Assembly (NCBI GenBank): GCA_963930645.1
Contig: OZ005652.1
Span: forward strand, 352,804,602-352,868,601
Source: Salticus scenicus
Taxonomy: Eukaryota > Arthropoda > Arachnida > Araneae > Salticidae
DNA length: 64,000 nucleotides
Direction: 5' to 3'
Below the pieces are notes generated by a model, which was not told where the DNA came from, ran no database searches, and saw nothing but the letters and a program-made list of their open reading frames with translations. Shown piece after piece: positions 10,947 to 23,011 of the stretch. Both the position numbers and the translations under genes were made by a program. Positions within the stretch are counted from its first letter, which is position 1; the number at the start of each line of letters is the position of its first letter.

Positions 10947-13900
10947 AAAATGGAAAACAGGAAGTGGGACATTAAAAAATAGAAACAGGACCATAGGCCA
11001 GAACTTAAAAACGGCTCTCACGATTTTCTTCAAAATTATTCCATAAACTACCTTTACATGTTTTTTTTTTTTTTTTTTTTTTTTGTTTATGGAAGTTTAT
11101 TACTTCATAAAAATAACCTTGGAAGTGATATACCTCCAAAAAGAGTTTATAATAATTATAGCAGTGGGTCATGGAAGTTGTGTTGTTCTTAACATTGATT
11201 TTTTTTCTTTTTTTCAGAAATTCGACAATTAAATTAGGCAAAATTCATTTTAAAGCAATGTGATATTCAAAATATAGTGAGCTCAATAAGCCTTTTGAAA
11301 TGAAAATGCTCTTTTCATTACTTAAATTGTATTCATTTGAATGATGATGAATCATTTATTACATTCTATTTTCGTTTTATCGGGGAATTTCTAAGTTTCT
11401 GTTCCATTTCTAATAGAGACTTGTAAATTGTGTGCAAAAAATGGAATAATTTTAAAAGTTTGCTTGTACAGTCAAAAAAAAAAAAAAAAAAAAAAAAAAA
11501 AGACTCCCCATGCGCCGATTACTTTGCCCGGAAATTAACGTAGAAACATGCGAATGATGACGATCGATTTATAATAACGTCTAATTATTAATGAAATGGT
11601 TAAATTTTGCTTAGGGGGTCGTATACATATTAAAATTTTCTCCAACTTCATTTTTTCGAAAAATAACACCCATTTTGGACTGTATATTTAAATTTCTGAC
11701 ATCAAGACGACTCGATACATTAAATTAATTCTTGATAGCGTTACAAAAGAAAAAGTCTTAGGGGTAGGTATACATAAGGCATGTAACAACATGTGCAGTC
11801 AGCCAAACCGCGTTACACGAATGAATATCTAGCTGTACGCGGGGGGCCTTTTTATAATCTTTCTATGTAAAAACATGAAAATACAGATTTTTAATTTCTA
11901 ATAGTGAAAAATTAGTATTGTATAATTATGAAACAGGTTACACTAAAAAATAAACTTTTTGAATTGAAAATGAAAGATGTATTAAAAACTAAAATAAATA
12001 AATAAATAAATATACTTTATTTGGAACTATGCAGCATTACCGATACACATGAAAAATTTACTTTCGTAAATTGAAATAATTATGCTTCTTTTGATGTCTC
12101 TGGAGATTGAAAAACCTATAACTAAAAAATGGGCATTCATGCACATATTATCAACGAATCTTCATAAACAACTAGTATTTAAATTGTATGTTCTTATACA
12201 TTTTCCTAACATTCTATATATATCCCCTTATTACTTGGAATATACGTGATATATAATTTTTGAATATGACGGCATTAAAAAGTATATTATTTAATATTTG
12301 TTTTGTTGATAATCAGAAAATATTATAAATATTATATACTGTATTAAATTATAATAATAATTATAAATTTTAACAGCTTATATATACTTTTTAAATAAAG
12401 AGAAAATATTGAATGGAAAATATAGAATATTTTATTTACAAGTACATGAAAACATTCATCTGAATTCCTATCTAATTTACGGTTAGGAATTTTGATCTTT
12501 TATATTGGCAACAAAATTAACAATTTCTATATTTATAGTATATTTTTGACACATTAAATATAGATATTTATGCAAAATATTAAAAACAGTTATGGATGTT
12601 TCTGGAATTAACTAATAATAGAGTCATTAAATGTTACATACAAAAAATAAAAAAAAAATATATCTTAAAAAAAAAAAAAAAAAAATGTTAAAACAGAAAT
12701 TATTTTTGAAATGATAAAGCTTTAATATATTTTACCTTTCAAAGAAAGTACTTATTAAATAGATAAAATGTAATATTTAAAATTAGTATCATTTTTACTT
12801 TTATATTACTCATTGATCTTTACATGTATTCATCGATGCCTGTTATCGTCTAAGAGCATATTTTTTTTGAAAACAGTATGCTCGAAACATGTAATTAAAA
12901 AAATAACGCAGTAAATTATATTAGAAAATTTAGTTAGTAATTTAAAATGCTAAAAATCACTTGCATTTAAAGTGAAGAAAAAAACTTTCAGGAAGCTTTG
13001 TAAATGAATATAATAGTTATCTTATTATTTGATAGTTTTAATGATCGAGATGTTTAATTTAATTATTTTTTCAGTGATAGTTTCATAAAAGATGCGTTTA
13101 TTATAATTTTTGTTGTGTCAGATAATTTAAAATGAGTTTCTATTTTTTGTTTCCCTTTGATAACTCTAAAATAAAGGAGAAAACATAGGTTATATGTATT
13201 TAACTTTGAATTTTTCATCTACTGTATTTATATCTTAAATTTTTGGTCGAAAAATAATTAATTATACAGCAGGGAAATTTTATTTAGAAATTGTAAAGTA
13301 GTAAATATTGTTGTAAAAACCAAAAATAATAGATTAGAATTAAATAGCGAAACTTATAATGAAATGCAAAAGGGGGCAAACCTTCATCATTCTTGTAAGA
13401 AAGTAAGACGTTAAGAAAGAAAAAAAAACTCCTGTTTATTTTTATTTATTACAGACGACATACTTTCTGAAAAAACTCTCAGAAATTTATTTATTTATTT
13501 ATTTTTGAACATTTCATACATGAGGTTTTCAGTTTTAAAGATACCTTAATAATTATTGTTTTCATAATCTAACAAAGATAAACCGCTTTAGTCTTAAAGT
13601 AATTCTCTAATATTAAACAACAATAAATACCTTTCTAAATATCGTATAATAATTTTTTAAGTCCTCTTTGTTAATATGTTATATTTCTGTTAATTAACAG
13701 CAGTTTTTTGAAAAAAAAACTGCAGCCATTTATTAGTCCGCAGTCAATCTATAAATACCATTTGCAAGTATATGAAACAAACTCTACAGGTTTTGTTCAA
13801 ACAGCGCTTATTTTCAGAAGTGTGAACAAAAGAGAAGTTCAATCCCATCTCATTCTTCGTGTAAAAATCTTGAGGGATATTCAAGTAATACTATGTTCCA

Positions 13901-14700
13901 GAGTCTCTCTAGTAAACGAAGGCAGTCCACATTTCTATCATAAAAATTTAAAATCATAACTAAAGACATAAATTATAACCGGAAACATATTCAGATTAAA
14001 AATGAAGGCGAAGCTAAAATAGAATTTTTTGGAATAGCAATAAATTGGGCTTAAAATAATTAGATATTTAAAAAAAAAAAATTTCCCAAAGTGAAAATGG
14101 GAAAACGAAAATGAATTTTGCAAGAGTTACTTTCAGGTTTTACTTCAAAATAGAGAATTTTATTTGATCATCAATACATATTTGCAAGACGGTAGTAGCA
14201 TATGTGGCATTCTTCTTGCATACATTACTTATTTTTAAAAGTTGAAAGTGAGAGTTATGTACCTAGTAATTCTTTATAGATAAATAAAATCAAGTAAAAT
14301 AAACAGATTTAAAAAAAAGAAAAAAAAAAAAAAAAGAACCACGAAAGGAAATACGTGCTGTTAGAAAGAATACAGTGACTTATTCGAAAGTATCTGAAAA
14401 CGTTTTCCAATGTATTTATTATTATTATTATTATTAATTAGGATTATATACAGCGTAAAAGAATTTTATTAAAAAGAAAAAAACGTAGCTATTTGTAGAA
14501 AACTTAATTTTTCTAAAATTCCAGAAATTTATTGTAAAATTACATTTTAATCAAGCAAATTATACATTTTTTCTTTAACCACATAAAAGAAAAATGTACG
14601 CATTCATAGAGATTTTATCTGGTGGTTACATATTTTTTTTCGGTTTTGCATGCAGAGAACTTGTTATGAAAGAAGAATTGAGAAATGCAAATTAATAGCA
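10947..14700. other. Long AT-rich stretch without recognised genes
   Basis: Contains poly-T/poly-A runs (11,060-11,085; 11,474-11,502; 12,668-12,684; 14,310-14,335) and a (TTA)n tract near 14,417. The part at 11,800-11,850 is GC-richer (TACGCGGGGGGCC). Open frames such as 13,708-13,959 have no recognisable domain, and no splice-flanked exon was seen. I found nothing functional. Confidence 0.4.
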
Positions 14701-14707
14701 TACAATG

Positions 14708-14775
14708 TGGTTCTGTGGCTGAACGGTAACATCGTCACCACTAAATATACTGTTAGATCTTGCTCGCTCCTGCCC
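14708..14775 (+). repeat. Possible tRNA-like SINE head or tRNA relic
   Basis: TGGCTGAACGGTAACATCG resembles a tRNA A box (consensus TGGCNNAGTGG). About 35 bases later GTTAGATCTTGC is a poor B box (consensus GGTTCGANTCC). No cloverleaf could be closed convincingly. This is suggestive only. Confidence 0.25.
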
Positions 14776-15716
14776 TGTAGAACTGGAGACTTTTATTTAA
14801 TACCAATTTTTTAACATGTGCCCTACGGAGAAAAATATGTTGTGTACAAATATTTTTTGCATTGTGCTATTATGTAAAATTTTCGTGAACATATTTTTTT
14901 CGTGGCATACGGGTATTATTTTCTGGCAACTGTTCTGCCAGAAATGTTCTGTAACATTACATATTAAAAGATATCACATGCCAGAAATCTTCACATGTCA
15001 AAAATATCACGTGCCAAAAATGTTCTATAATTCAGTTACTTATAAAAAAAAAAAAAAAAAAAAAAAAGTGCATATTTGCTAAAATTAAGTGTAAAAAAGA
15101 ACCTTCTACATACTGACGAGGCAATGAGAGTTTTCTTTTCAAATATCTATTTTAACTATTAGAACATAATTCTCATAAAATTGTATACAGTGCGATAAAA
15201 TTTATCTGAGAGCAAATTCCATCCTAATTCCATTAAGTAGGTTCTATTAAACATAAAGCAATATGTATAGAAGTCAAGTGTCAAGTGAAGACAAACGTCT
15301 CCAATATGTATAGAAGTTTTAGTATTTTGAAGATCATGAACTCATGAAAAATGTAAAGATATCAAATCTGTAAAATATGTATCAAAAACCGCGAGAATTG
15401 TTTCCTGAATATATATTTTATTGAATAAACTTAATGTAAATTAAGTTAGGAATATTAAATGAAATTATAAGCTTTTTTATGCCAAGCCCCCTTAATAACT
15501 TCAATAATATAAACTTGAAGAACTGTAGATTTGAATGATTTACGTATACAAATTTACAGAGACTTAGATGTTTTTATACAGGTAAATTTATAAAGTCTTG
15601 GATGATTTGCATACATAGATTTACGTACATACGTAAATATGTAAATACGCCCTGGATATATAAATGATATAATCCGTATATATGTAAATGCGTATGACTT
15701 ACCGACTGTATGTAAA
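14776..15716. other. Unassigned AT-rich DNA
   Basis: Has a small cluster of GCCAGAAATNTTC / CACATGCCA repeats at 14,935-15,025 and an A-run at 15,042-15,067. No gene recognised. Confidence 0.35.
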
Positions 15717-15932
15717 TACAGTCAGTAACAAAAGTGTTCGAACACAAGGAAAAAATCCTATGTAAAAAAAGTACACGTCATATTGTTTTGTTAAATAAAT
15801 CCTTGTCGAATCCTGTTCTTAGTCAGCGTAAGAACATGATTTTTTAAGGATTTATTAAACAAAACCGTATGAAGTTTACTTTTTCTACATAAGAATTTTC
15901 GCTAGTGTTCGGACCCTTTTTTACCGACTGTA
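15717..15932. mobile_element. Tc1-type MITE, copy 1 (212 bp)
   Basis: The element is 15,719-15,930 with TA on each side. The left end is CAGTCAGTAACAAAAGTGTT; the right end, reversed, is CAGTCGGTAAAAAAGGGTCC, followed in both by CGAACAC. The centre is a second inverted repeat, AAATAAATCCTTGTCGAATC… / …TTTAAGGATTTATTAAAC. The short perfect length shared with the other two copies marks a MITE family of the Tc1/mariner superfamily. Confidence 0.85.
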
Positions 15933-16280
15933 CGTAGATTATACTGACCAAACGACCCCATTTTCTAGGGACAAATGGGGACTTCATTTTTTTAAAGGCA
16001 TTTTTCTAAGTTAAAAAAAAATGTAGACAGTAAATTATTAATCAATAATACTTTATTTTTAGTCATTATTTATTAGGAATGCAAAACATTATACATAATT
16101 GGATAATCGTAGTAATTTTTAACGCTTCTGTATTTTAATGGTACTTTGATATGGTCAGCCTAACGCAGATGTATAAATGTGCCCAGAAAGCGAATAGTCA
16201 GAGATCAACTATTATAAAGAGTATGGGAGTAGAAAATATTTGAAATTACTTTTTCATTACAGTTGTCAGAAAATGTAATT
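15933..16280. other. Unassigned AT-rich DNA
   Basis: Nothing recognised. Confidence 0.3.
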
Positions 16281-16716
16281 AGGGTAAGTGCACTAGTGAT
16301 TGACACTTTTAGAGCAATCTCTGTTTTTAAAGTTCTAGTCATCAGAAAATATTTTTAGAAATCTTAAGTTAGTGCCTATGGTATGGAAGACATTCAGAAC
16401 CACATAAATGTTAAAATATATACGTTTGGAAACAATTATTTTTTTCAATGAATTTTTAATTGACACCCACTCAATGTTCCAGTAATTGACACAGCCAGTT
16501 TTTCATTTTATCAGCAATTAGCACCCTATGTTCCAGTGTTTGACACTGCTAGTTATTCATTTTACCAGTTATTAGCAACCTATGCTCCAGCGTTTAACAT
16601 AAAATGTTAAAATACTTAAATGTAAAATATATGATTTTATTATTTTTCTTATTTATTAATATTTTCGGGATGGATGTCAATTACTGGAGCATGCCAGTCA
16701 CTGGAGCACCTACCCT
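16281..16716. mobile_element. Small TIR element with internal copies of its end motif
   Basis: The left end is AGGGTAAGTGCACTAGTGAT then TGACA. The right end, reversed, is AGGGTAGGTGCTCCAGTGAC then TGGCA. Between them are about three ~66-bp units containing TGTTCCAGTNNTTGACAC and AGTTATTCATTTTACCAG, which repeat the terminal motif internally. It is 436 bp with no open frame. No clear target duplication, so the superfamily is unassigned. Confidence 0.7.
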
Positions 16717-16815
16717 TTTTCTTTGTAACTAAATTTTGTATTATAATAATGTAATATCATGTTAATTGGTAATGCCTCTGTTGTCAGAAAATAATAATTT
16801 GATTTAAAATAAATT

Positions 16816-16864
<49 letters not shown>

Positions 16865-16929
16865 TGTTGTTGTTTGAATCGATAATTTATGTATGTAAAT
16901 CAGTAATATGTGTCCCGAATTTTACATTT

Positions 16930-16966
<37 letters not shown>

Positions 16967-17525
16967 GTTTTAGACATTAAAAAAAAAAAAAAAAAAAAGT
17001 TTTATAAAGTGATACGTTAAATATGAACATAAAAAGAAAAAAAAAATGCGTGACTAATCTTCCTAAACATTTATGTAAAAAAAAATTAATACAGTAAGAG
17101 CACTTAATTTGAAGCATTGTAATGGAAATACACGTTCTTATTCTTAAATTTAAGCTTCTAGTATAAACTTTATACACTTCGCCTAAACATAAATCTCTTT
17201 ATTTATTTACTCAACAAATTCTTGATATTACTAAACGCTGATGTTCATCTTTCGAAACTTTATAAAGTTTTAAATGCAATTTTTGAGGCCTAATTAGCGT
17301 ACTTTATTCAATTCTCAGTTATCCTGCCACATTATCACGCTGACATGAAATTTTCATTATTGTTTCTTAACACGAAGAATTTCAGGATGTTTAAAATGGT
17401 ATAAATGTCCACAGTTGAAGTTATATATCGAACTGTTAAATTTGTAAGTGTTTATTCTTATTAAATGTTAAATAATTTCAATATTAATGCATTAAGAAAT
17501 ATTATTATGACATTAAATGAATATT
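16717..17525. other. Low-complexity DNA with long T and A runs
   Basis: T-run of about 40 (16,818-16,857), A-runs at 16,935-16,965 and 16,978-16,998. No genes. Confidence 0.6.
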
Positions 17526-17741
17526 TACAGTCAGCAGCAAAATTATTCGAGCGCTGGCAATAATTCCTATACCAAAAAGGTACATTTAATACTGTTTTGT
17601 TAAATAAATCCTTGTCAAATCACATTAATAGATTGACTAAGAACATGATTCGACAAGGATTTATTTAACAAAACATTATTAAGTGTCCTTTTTTGCATAG
17701 AAATTATTGCTAAAGCTCGAATAATTTTGCTGCAGAGTGTA
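17526..17741. mobile_element. Tc1-type MITE, copy 2 (212 bp)
   Basis: The element is 17,528-17,739, flanked by TA. The left end is CAGTCAGCAGCAAAATTATT then CGAGC. The right end, reversed, is CACTCTGCAGCAAAATTATT then CGAGC. It has the same inner AAATAAATCCTTGTC inverted repeat and the same length as copy 1. Confidence 0.87.
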
Positions 17742-18434
17742 TTAAGTTATATAATCCCGTTTATTTTACTTTTAATGGTGTTAATAAATTAGGATTTAAT
17801 AAAAACTAGGACATGTATTTTCCAATGCAGTAAAAGTTAAATTTTCATGAAAATGTTTGTAAGCTGTATCACATAATAAATATCCAATATTTTGCATTGA
17901 TTTTTGCATTTTCCATTTCTGTTAGTTTCAGTTAATTAATTTTTACTTTAATGGAGCTAAATGTGACTTTTCTACCAACAGGCGTGTAATCGATGATATG
18001 TTGACATTAGAAAATTGAGAAATCGTTTTGAAAGTGTAACAATAATTTTCTATAATGTGATTCACATCAAAATTAATACCATTTTCATTATTAGAAAACA
18101 CAGCAAAAAAAGCTATTATTGCGTTTTACTGTTTTGATGAGCACCTTCGTATTGGAGTGTAAATGACTCTTTTCACTGCTAAATCTTTTGATTCCAAGAT
18201 TCAACCCGTGTTGTCCTTGTTAGGGGTAGCAATGGCAGTCCCTTGAGTGCTGCTTTACAAATGACCATCAATTCAGTGACCTCATGGCAAAATATCTAGT
18301 GATGTGTCAATAATAATAAAAAAAAAAAAAGGGGGGAGGGGTACAAAGCGTTTCAGATCAAGTTATTAAATTTTGTGTAAGTGAAAATTCAAGTTTGTTT
18401 TTTAAAAGTAAATGTCAAAGCCCAAGAACATAGA
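17742..18434. other. Unassigned DNA between MITEs
   Basis: No gene recognised. GC-richer text near 18,190-18,290 may be old transposon sequence; an A-run followed by a G-run lies at 18,320-18,340. Confidence 0.3.
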
Positions 18435-18436
18435 GC

Positions 18437-18652
18437 AAACAGGCAACAAAAGTATCTGAGCACTGGCTAATAATTCCGATGTCAAAAATGTACATTTAAA
18501 ACTATTTTGTTAAATAAATCCTTGTCGAATCATGTTCTTAGGCTGACTAAGAACATGACTCGGCAAGGACTTATATAACAAAGCAGTATTAAGTGTACTT
18601 TTGTTAGACAGGGATTACTGCTTGTGCTCGGATACTTTTGCTGCCGATTGTA
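18437..18652. mobile_element. Tc1-type MITE, copy 3 (about 212 bp)
   Basis: The right end, reversed, is CAATCGGCAGCAAAAGTATC then CGAGCAC, followed by TA. The left end is eroded in its first bases (AAACAGGCAACAAAAGTATC). The same central inverted repeat around CCTTGTCGAATCATG is present. It stops about five bases before an HF-A copy begins. Confidence 0.82.
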
Positions 18653-18654
18653 TA

Positions 18655-19953
18655 TATAAATAATCTGGTGTGTCACTCACACGACTTTCTCTTACCCTGA
18701 AATTTAATACTATAAATACAGGTTGCAGATTAAGAGGTAAGATAACGAGAACTGTCATGTAAACCTATGCTAAACTATTCAAATTAGGCTTCAGAAGAGT
18801 TTTATACGATAATTAGTTCTGTGTGAGGGGGCTACCGCCCCCCTCAACCCCCCGTTTCATTAATGCACCTACATTTCTATAGAATTTAATTCGGTTAGTA
18901 AAAAATAAGTCTGTTTTTAAAAAATAATTTATTAAAATTATTATTTAAAAAAATTATTTTTTATGATAATGCAGACGATTTCCATATTAGAGAGGTAGTG
19001 TAACGCTAAATATCCAAAAAAGTCCATTTTACTCTCAATATTTAAAAAAAAAAAAAAAAAAAAAAAAAATACGATTTTTTTTCCAAGTTTTTTTTTCGTT
19101 AACCCTTAAATGCATGGATTTTTTTCCCAAAAAAGTTGTATTTAACTGCAAGAAACTTTTATTACGCAGAAAACGCAACGAAAGAAAAAAGAAACAGATT
19201 TATTTTTTATGTAATGGGCTAATTTATATGTCGTATATAGATTAAATAATGGAAACTTTCCCAAAGACTACCAAAAATCCTTTATTTTCATGTTGCAGAA
19301 ATGATACACTATGCATTTAAGGGTTAAAATTAAAAAAAATCTATAACTTTGTTTTAAATTATCACAGATTTATAGTTCAACCATTCGTTTTAAAGGTATT
19401 CGCAAGCTCTTTTGAATGATATCTTCATGAAAATTTACTCCCCTCGAGGGGGGACTTCCCCCCCAGGGGGGGGGGGGGCGAGGCTCCTACATACACAAAA
19501 AAATTTTCCCAGTTAACTATCTCTATTACAAAAAATATATGTTCGTTTCATTTGGTTTAGTGCAGTCTATAGACGTTAAACTCTACTTACCTGCAATTTC
19601 CCCCATAGACGTAATGTATTAGAATTCTCTTGATTGTCCCTGTACACGAACCATTTGCTTGATCTTAACGAAAAGCTTACTGTAGCATCCGTATATGATA
19701 CACATTTAGAATACCAAGTTTGAACTTTCTGCCATAATTTGTTTTTGAGATATGCTGATAACAGACAGACACACACACAGACACACAGACACACACACAG
19801 ACACACAGACACACAGACACACAGACCATCTGCTAAAAACATGATTTTCGTATTCAGGGGACCTCAAAACGTGTAAATATAATAAAATCTCGCGTTCGAA
19901 AATTTGACCCCAAAACAATACTTTCTCTACCTTATGGGTAAGAGAAAGTAAAA
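18655..19953 (+). repeat. HF-A element, complete copy 3 carrying a MITE
   Basis: All HF-A parts are present, from AATAATCTGGTGTGTCACTC to the terminal hairpin ACTTTCTCTACC / GGGTAAGAGAAAGT. The CAGACACAC tract at 19,762-19,825 is the longest of the three. A 221-bp TTAA-flanked insertion (19,103-19,323) sits in the A/T-rich middle. Without it the copy is ~1.07 kb, like copies 1 and 2. Confidence 0.87.
19099..19327. mobile_element. piggyBac-type MITE inserted in HF-A copy 3
   Basis: TTAA stands at 19,099-19,102 and 19,324-19,327. Between them the left end is CCCTTAAATGCATGG and the right end, reversed, is CCCTTAAATGCATAG. TTAA duplication with CCC-starting TIRs is the piggyBac signature. Copies 1 and 2 of HF-A lack it and so show the empty site. 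No transposase (221 bp). Confidence 0.88.
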
Positions 19954-20984
19954 ATATGCCGTATTTTTTTTTTTTGTGGCTATGTTTTTATTTATTGATC
20001 TCTTGTAAAAAAAATGTTTTGAGTACAGTGCGGCCACATATCCTAAAACTAGCAGTGAAGACGCGTCCAAAATGTTGGAGAGATGCTAGCGTAACCGACA
20101 GTTTGAAATTTGGAAAACATCCATTAATTCCGCGCTCTGTTGTTCCTCATTTTCTCTGAGTCAGATGACTGTCACCCTTATTTTAGCATTGGACTGTTTG
20201 AGTTAGCACTTGCGCAGATGCTTCCATGGTGTCATGAAATGTGGTCGAAGAATATGTATAAAAAATATTAGATTTTAAAAATATTACAAAACCTCAAAAT
20301 AAAAGTTTTTCTGAACGCTTTTGTATCGGCATCTAATCTCTGTCTTGGGGGAAAATGGTAGTCTATTTAGGAAAAAGATGGCTTGTGGGCTTTAATTGTA
20401 ATACACATTTTTATAAAACTTCATATATTTACATTAAAATACATGATTGGCTTAAACAAACTTAAAAGACTATGTTACCTATTATTTTATTGATATTTTG
20501 CTGGAAATATATGCCCATATATATCTTAAAACAACAAAAGAGACCGGGCATATATTCGCATTGTGAAATTTCTGGAATCTTATCCCAGAACATTTACCAA
20601 AAATCGCTGAATAAGACGGAAACTGCTTATTAACTTACAAAGAAGGAAACTTCCTTTATTGGTTTCGCGGAAAGGCCAAACACTGTACTTAAACTACCCG
20701 AATTATTTTTTTTTCCTGTTAAAAATTCAGTTTACATAACTACCAAAATAAAGAGCAAGTCACATTTTCTAACATTTACGAAATGATGAATTAGGTAGTT
20801 TATCGTTCCAAATTAATGCAAGAAATTCCTATAAATTCACAATGTAAAATACACATTTCATATATACCTCTGCTTACTGGTGTACCAGTGTTGTGAATCG
20901 ACAGGTTCCTCCTATGCCCCCTGCGTATAGGAGAACCACCTGACAGGGTACTCAAACATGCACTTTTATAATGACATAAAGCGT
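19954..20984. other. Unassigned DNA
   Basis: The part at 20,025-20,250 is GC-richer than its surroundings (AAGACGCGTCC, ACTTGCGCAGATGC) and is probably transposon-derived, but I could not name it. No exon-like segment was seen. Confidence 0.3.
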
Positions 20985-21275
20985 TCAGTGTTGTTTAAAA
21001 GTAGTAAACTGTACCCACATATTGAACCCATAGACCTATTGTATTTGAATAATTTTGCATGTCTCCGTACATGAACGATTTGTCCAACTGCAATAAAAAA
21101 TTATGTACTAATCCCATATAATACAAATTTAGAACACTGATTTTCAGCTTCCAGCTAATACTTGTTTTTTATTAATGTTGATACCAAAGTTTCTCACAGA
21201 TAGACACTCATACACAGACTAACCGCTAAAAACGACATTTTTAAGTTCAGAAAACCTCAAAATGGGTAAGTTTAA
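20985..21275 (+). repeat. HF-A-like repeat, diverged 3' part
   Basis: Matches the HF-A right half in order: a 'CCCATAGACCTATTGTATT' block, CATGTCTCCGTACATGAACG, a TTTAGAACAC block, a short CAGATAGACACTCATACACAG tract, GACTAACCGCTAAAAACGAC, and AAAACCTCAAAATGGGTAAG. The terminal hairpin is lost. Confidence 0.65.
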
Positions 21276-22514
21276 AATTTCTTTTTTTTTTCAGTAGTGA
21301 TATATTAACGACGAAGTGTATACCTCTCAACGGAATAGCTTTAATAAAACGATTACTTCATGCTAACATATATGTATACTGAAATTGATTATATTTTACA
21401 TATAAAGAGAAATTTAAAATAATTTTTTATTATGTAAAGTAATTGTTTTCGTCTTATTTGAGGGATGATATAATAGCGTCTTTTGTTAATTTTAATTGTT
21501 CAAAACAAATCGCTTATGGGCTGCAATAGTGGCACAATTAAAAAGATCACTTTTTGTGATAACTGACATTAAAGTTTTCATTGCTATGGAAATACATAAA
21601 ACATGTTTTACGTTGTATATTACAAATTACGAAATGTGCGAGTATTGTTGCTGAATAGGACTTTTTCTTTTCCCATTGAGACCTGCGCTTTGTCAAAAAA
21701 TCGTACTTTTTTTAATTGCGCGTGAATGTGAGTTTTGAGCACACAGTACCCTTTACATTACCTTGAGTTCGTTTGAATTTATGATTTCCTATGAATTTAT
21801 GATTTCATTCTTTTCCTATTTTCATACTCTACACCAACTATTAGTTTGAATAATTAAGCCAGATTCACCCTGTGTATTAAAAGTCTATGAGTGAATACCT
21901 AACAGAGACTGTAAAATTATAGAAGCTTATAAAATATGAAAACATTACTGCACTGTAAAAATATTGTAGTGTATTGGCTGTTTTTCAACCATTAGTAAAA
22001 GTTCCATCCAAATATTATTAATTAAGGTTTTGCCCATAATTTCTATATTTTAGGTACTACTTTATATATAAATAAATTTTTGTATTATACTTTCAAAGAT
22101 ATGTACTTCAAATGATTAATGAAAATTAGTATAAAAAAAAGTGGTATTCAAAATAATGACTGTTGAAAACATTGTCGTATAGCAAACATATATCAAGTCA
22201 TATCGGAAAATATGGTTTGCGCGTCTTATAGGTAAGAAACAGTCTTGATCGTAAAAACTAAACGGGCAAGGGCACGTGAATTTATGTGAATTTTTAACAG
22301 TGTGGGAGTGCTTTGAAAAATATGTATTCGGTAAATGTTTTCTTCATATTATATTGTACTGAAAAAGTTCTAAAATAACTAAATAAGAAATATTTACGAG
22401 TTTTAACTTATGCGCATTTAATGTTTTCTTTTTCTTTCCTCATAAACTGTCACAATCATTTTAATTATTTCTATTAAAAATAAACTAAAAAATAGAAAAT
22501 TTCTGCCACGAACA
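21276..22514. other. AT-rich DNA downstream of the minus-strand gene
   Basis: Nothing recognised apart from the possible poly(A) signal just before the gene's last exon. Confidence 0.3.
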
Positions 22515-22524
22515 TTTATTTATT
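22515..22524 (-). promoter_or_regulatory. Candidate poly(A) signals for the secreted-protein gene
   Basis: Two overlapping AATAAA hexamers on the minus strand, about 150 bases after the stop codon at 22,673. This is a plausible 3' UTR length, but AATAAA is frequent by chance in DNA this AT-rich. Confidence 0.35.
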
Positions 22525-22672
22525 TTATAAAAATATTTGATAATTCATTTTTTTAAACAAACATATTAAACAAAATCTCTTTCAACAAGTCACTTATACC
22601 GTCTTTTATAGAAACAATACAAATATTTTCTTATTGTATTCATGTAGATGAAGGCGAATCATTTATGATTTT

Positions 22673-22889
22673 CTATTTTCGTTTCCACACCATTCTACGT
22701 CTCAATTCCGTTTGCATAATAGAGTTAAAAGTGTCATACAAAGGTTGAAGTTCTTCTAAAACTTCGCTTGTACATTTCTCATGCATTCCTTCTATTTTCA
22801 CAAAGAGTTTTTCAGCAGCTTCCTTCACTTCTGATCCACAATGAAATCCAACTACAATAGACTGACAAGACACTCTCCAGAAAGGAATT
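22673..22889 (-). CDS. Secreted cysteine-rich protein gene, last exon
   Basis: A 66-codon open stretch ends at a TAG (22,673-22,675). It has three cysteines (SCQS, FHCG, HEKC) in a helix-rich context (AAEKLF, LEELQPLYD) and a basic tail ending RRMVWKRK. The obvious acceptor TTATATTTTAG is at 22,890-22,891, but from there the frame inherited from exon 3 stops after 11 codons (EFLSGECLVSLL). An inner acceptor after GGAGAG (exon start 22,872) restores the frame and gives a 159-residue protein. Alternatives are a missed exon in the 15-kb intron, a one-base error or frameshift, or a decayed gene. Composition looks like real coding sequence. Confidence 0.65.
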
Positions 22890-23011
22890 CTAAAATATAA
22901 ATTGATTTGTTCTTGTTAATGTGTATTAGGTGGAAGAGAGCATGCCAACATAAATAAAACAAGAGAAGAAAATTAAGCTGCTTAAATAGATTATAAAACA
23001 CCTTTTCACTA

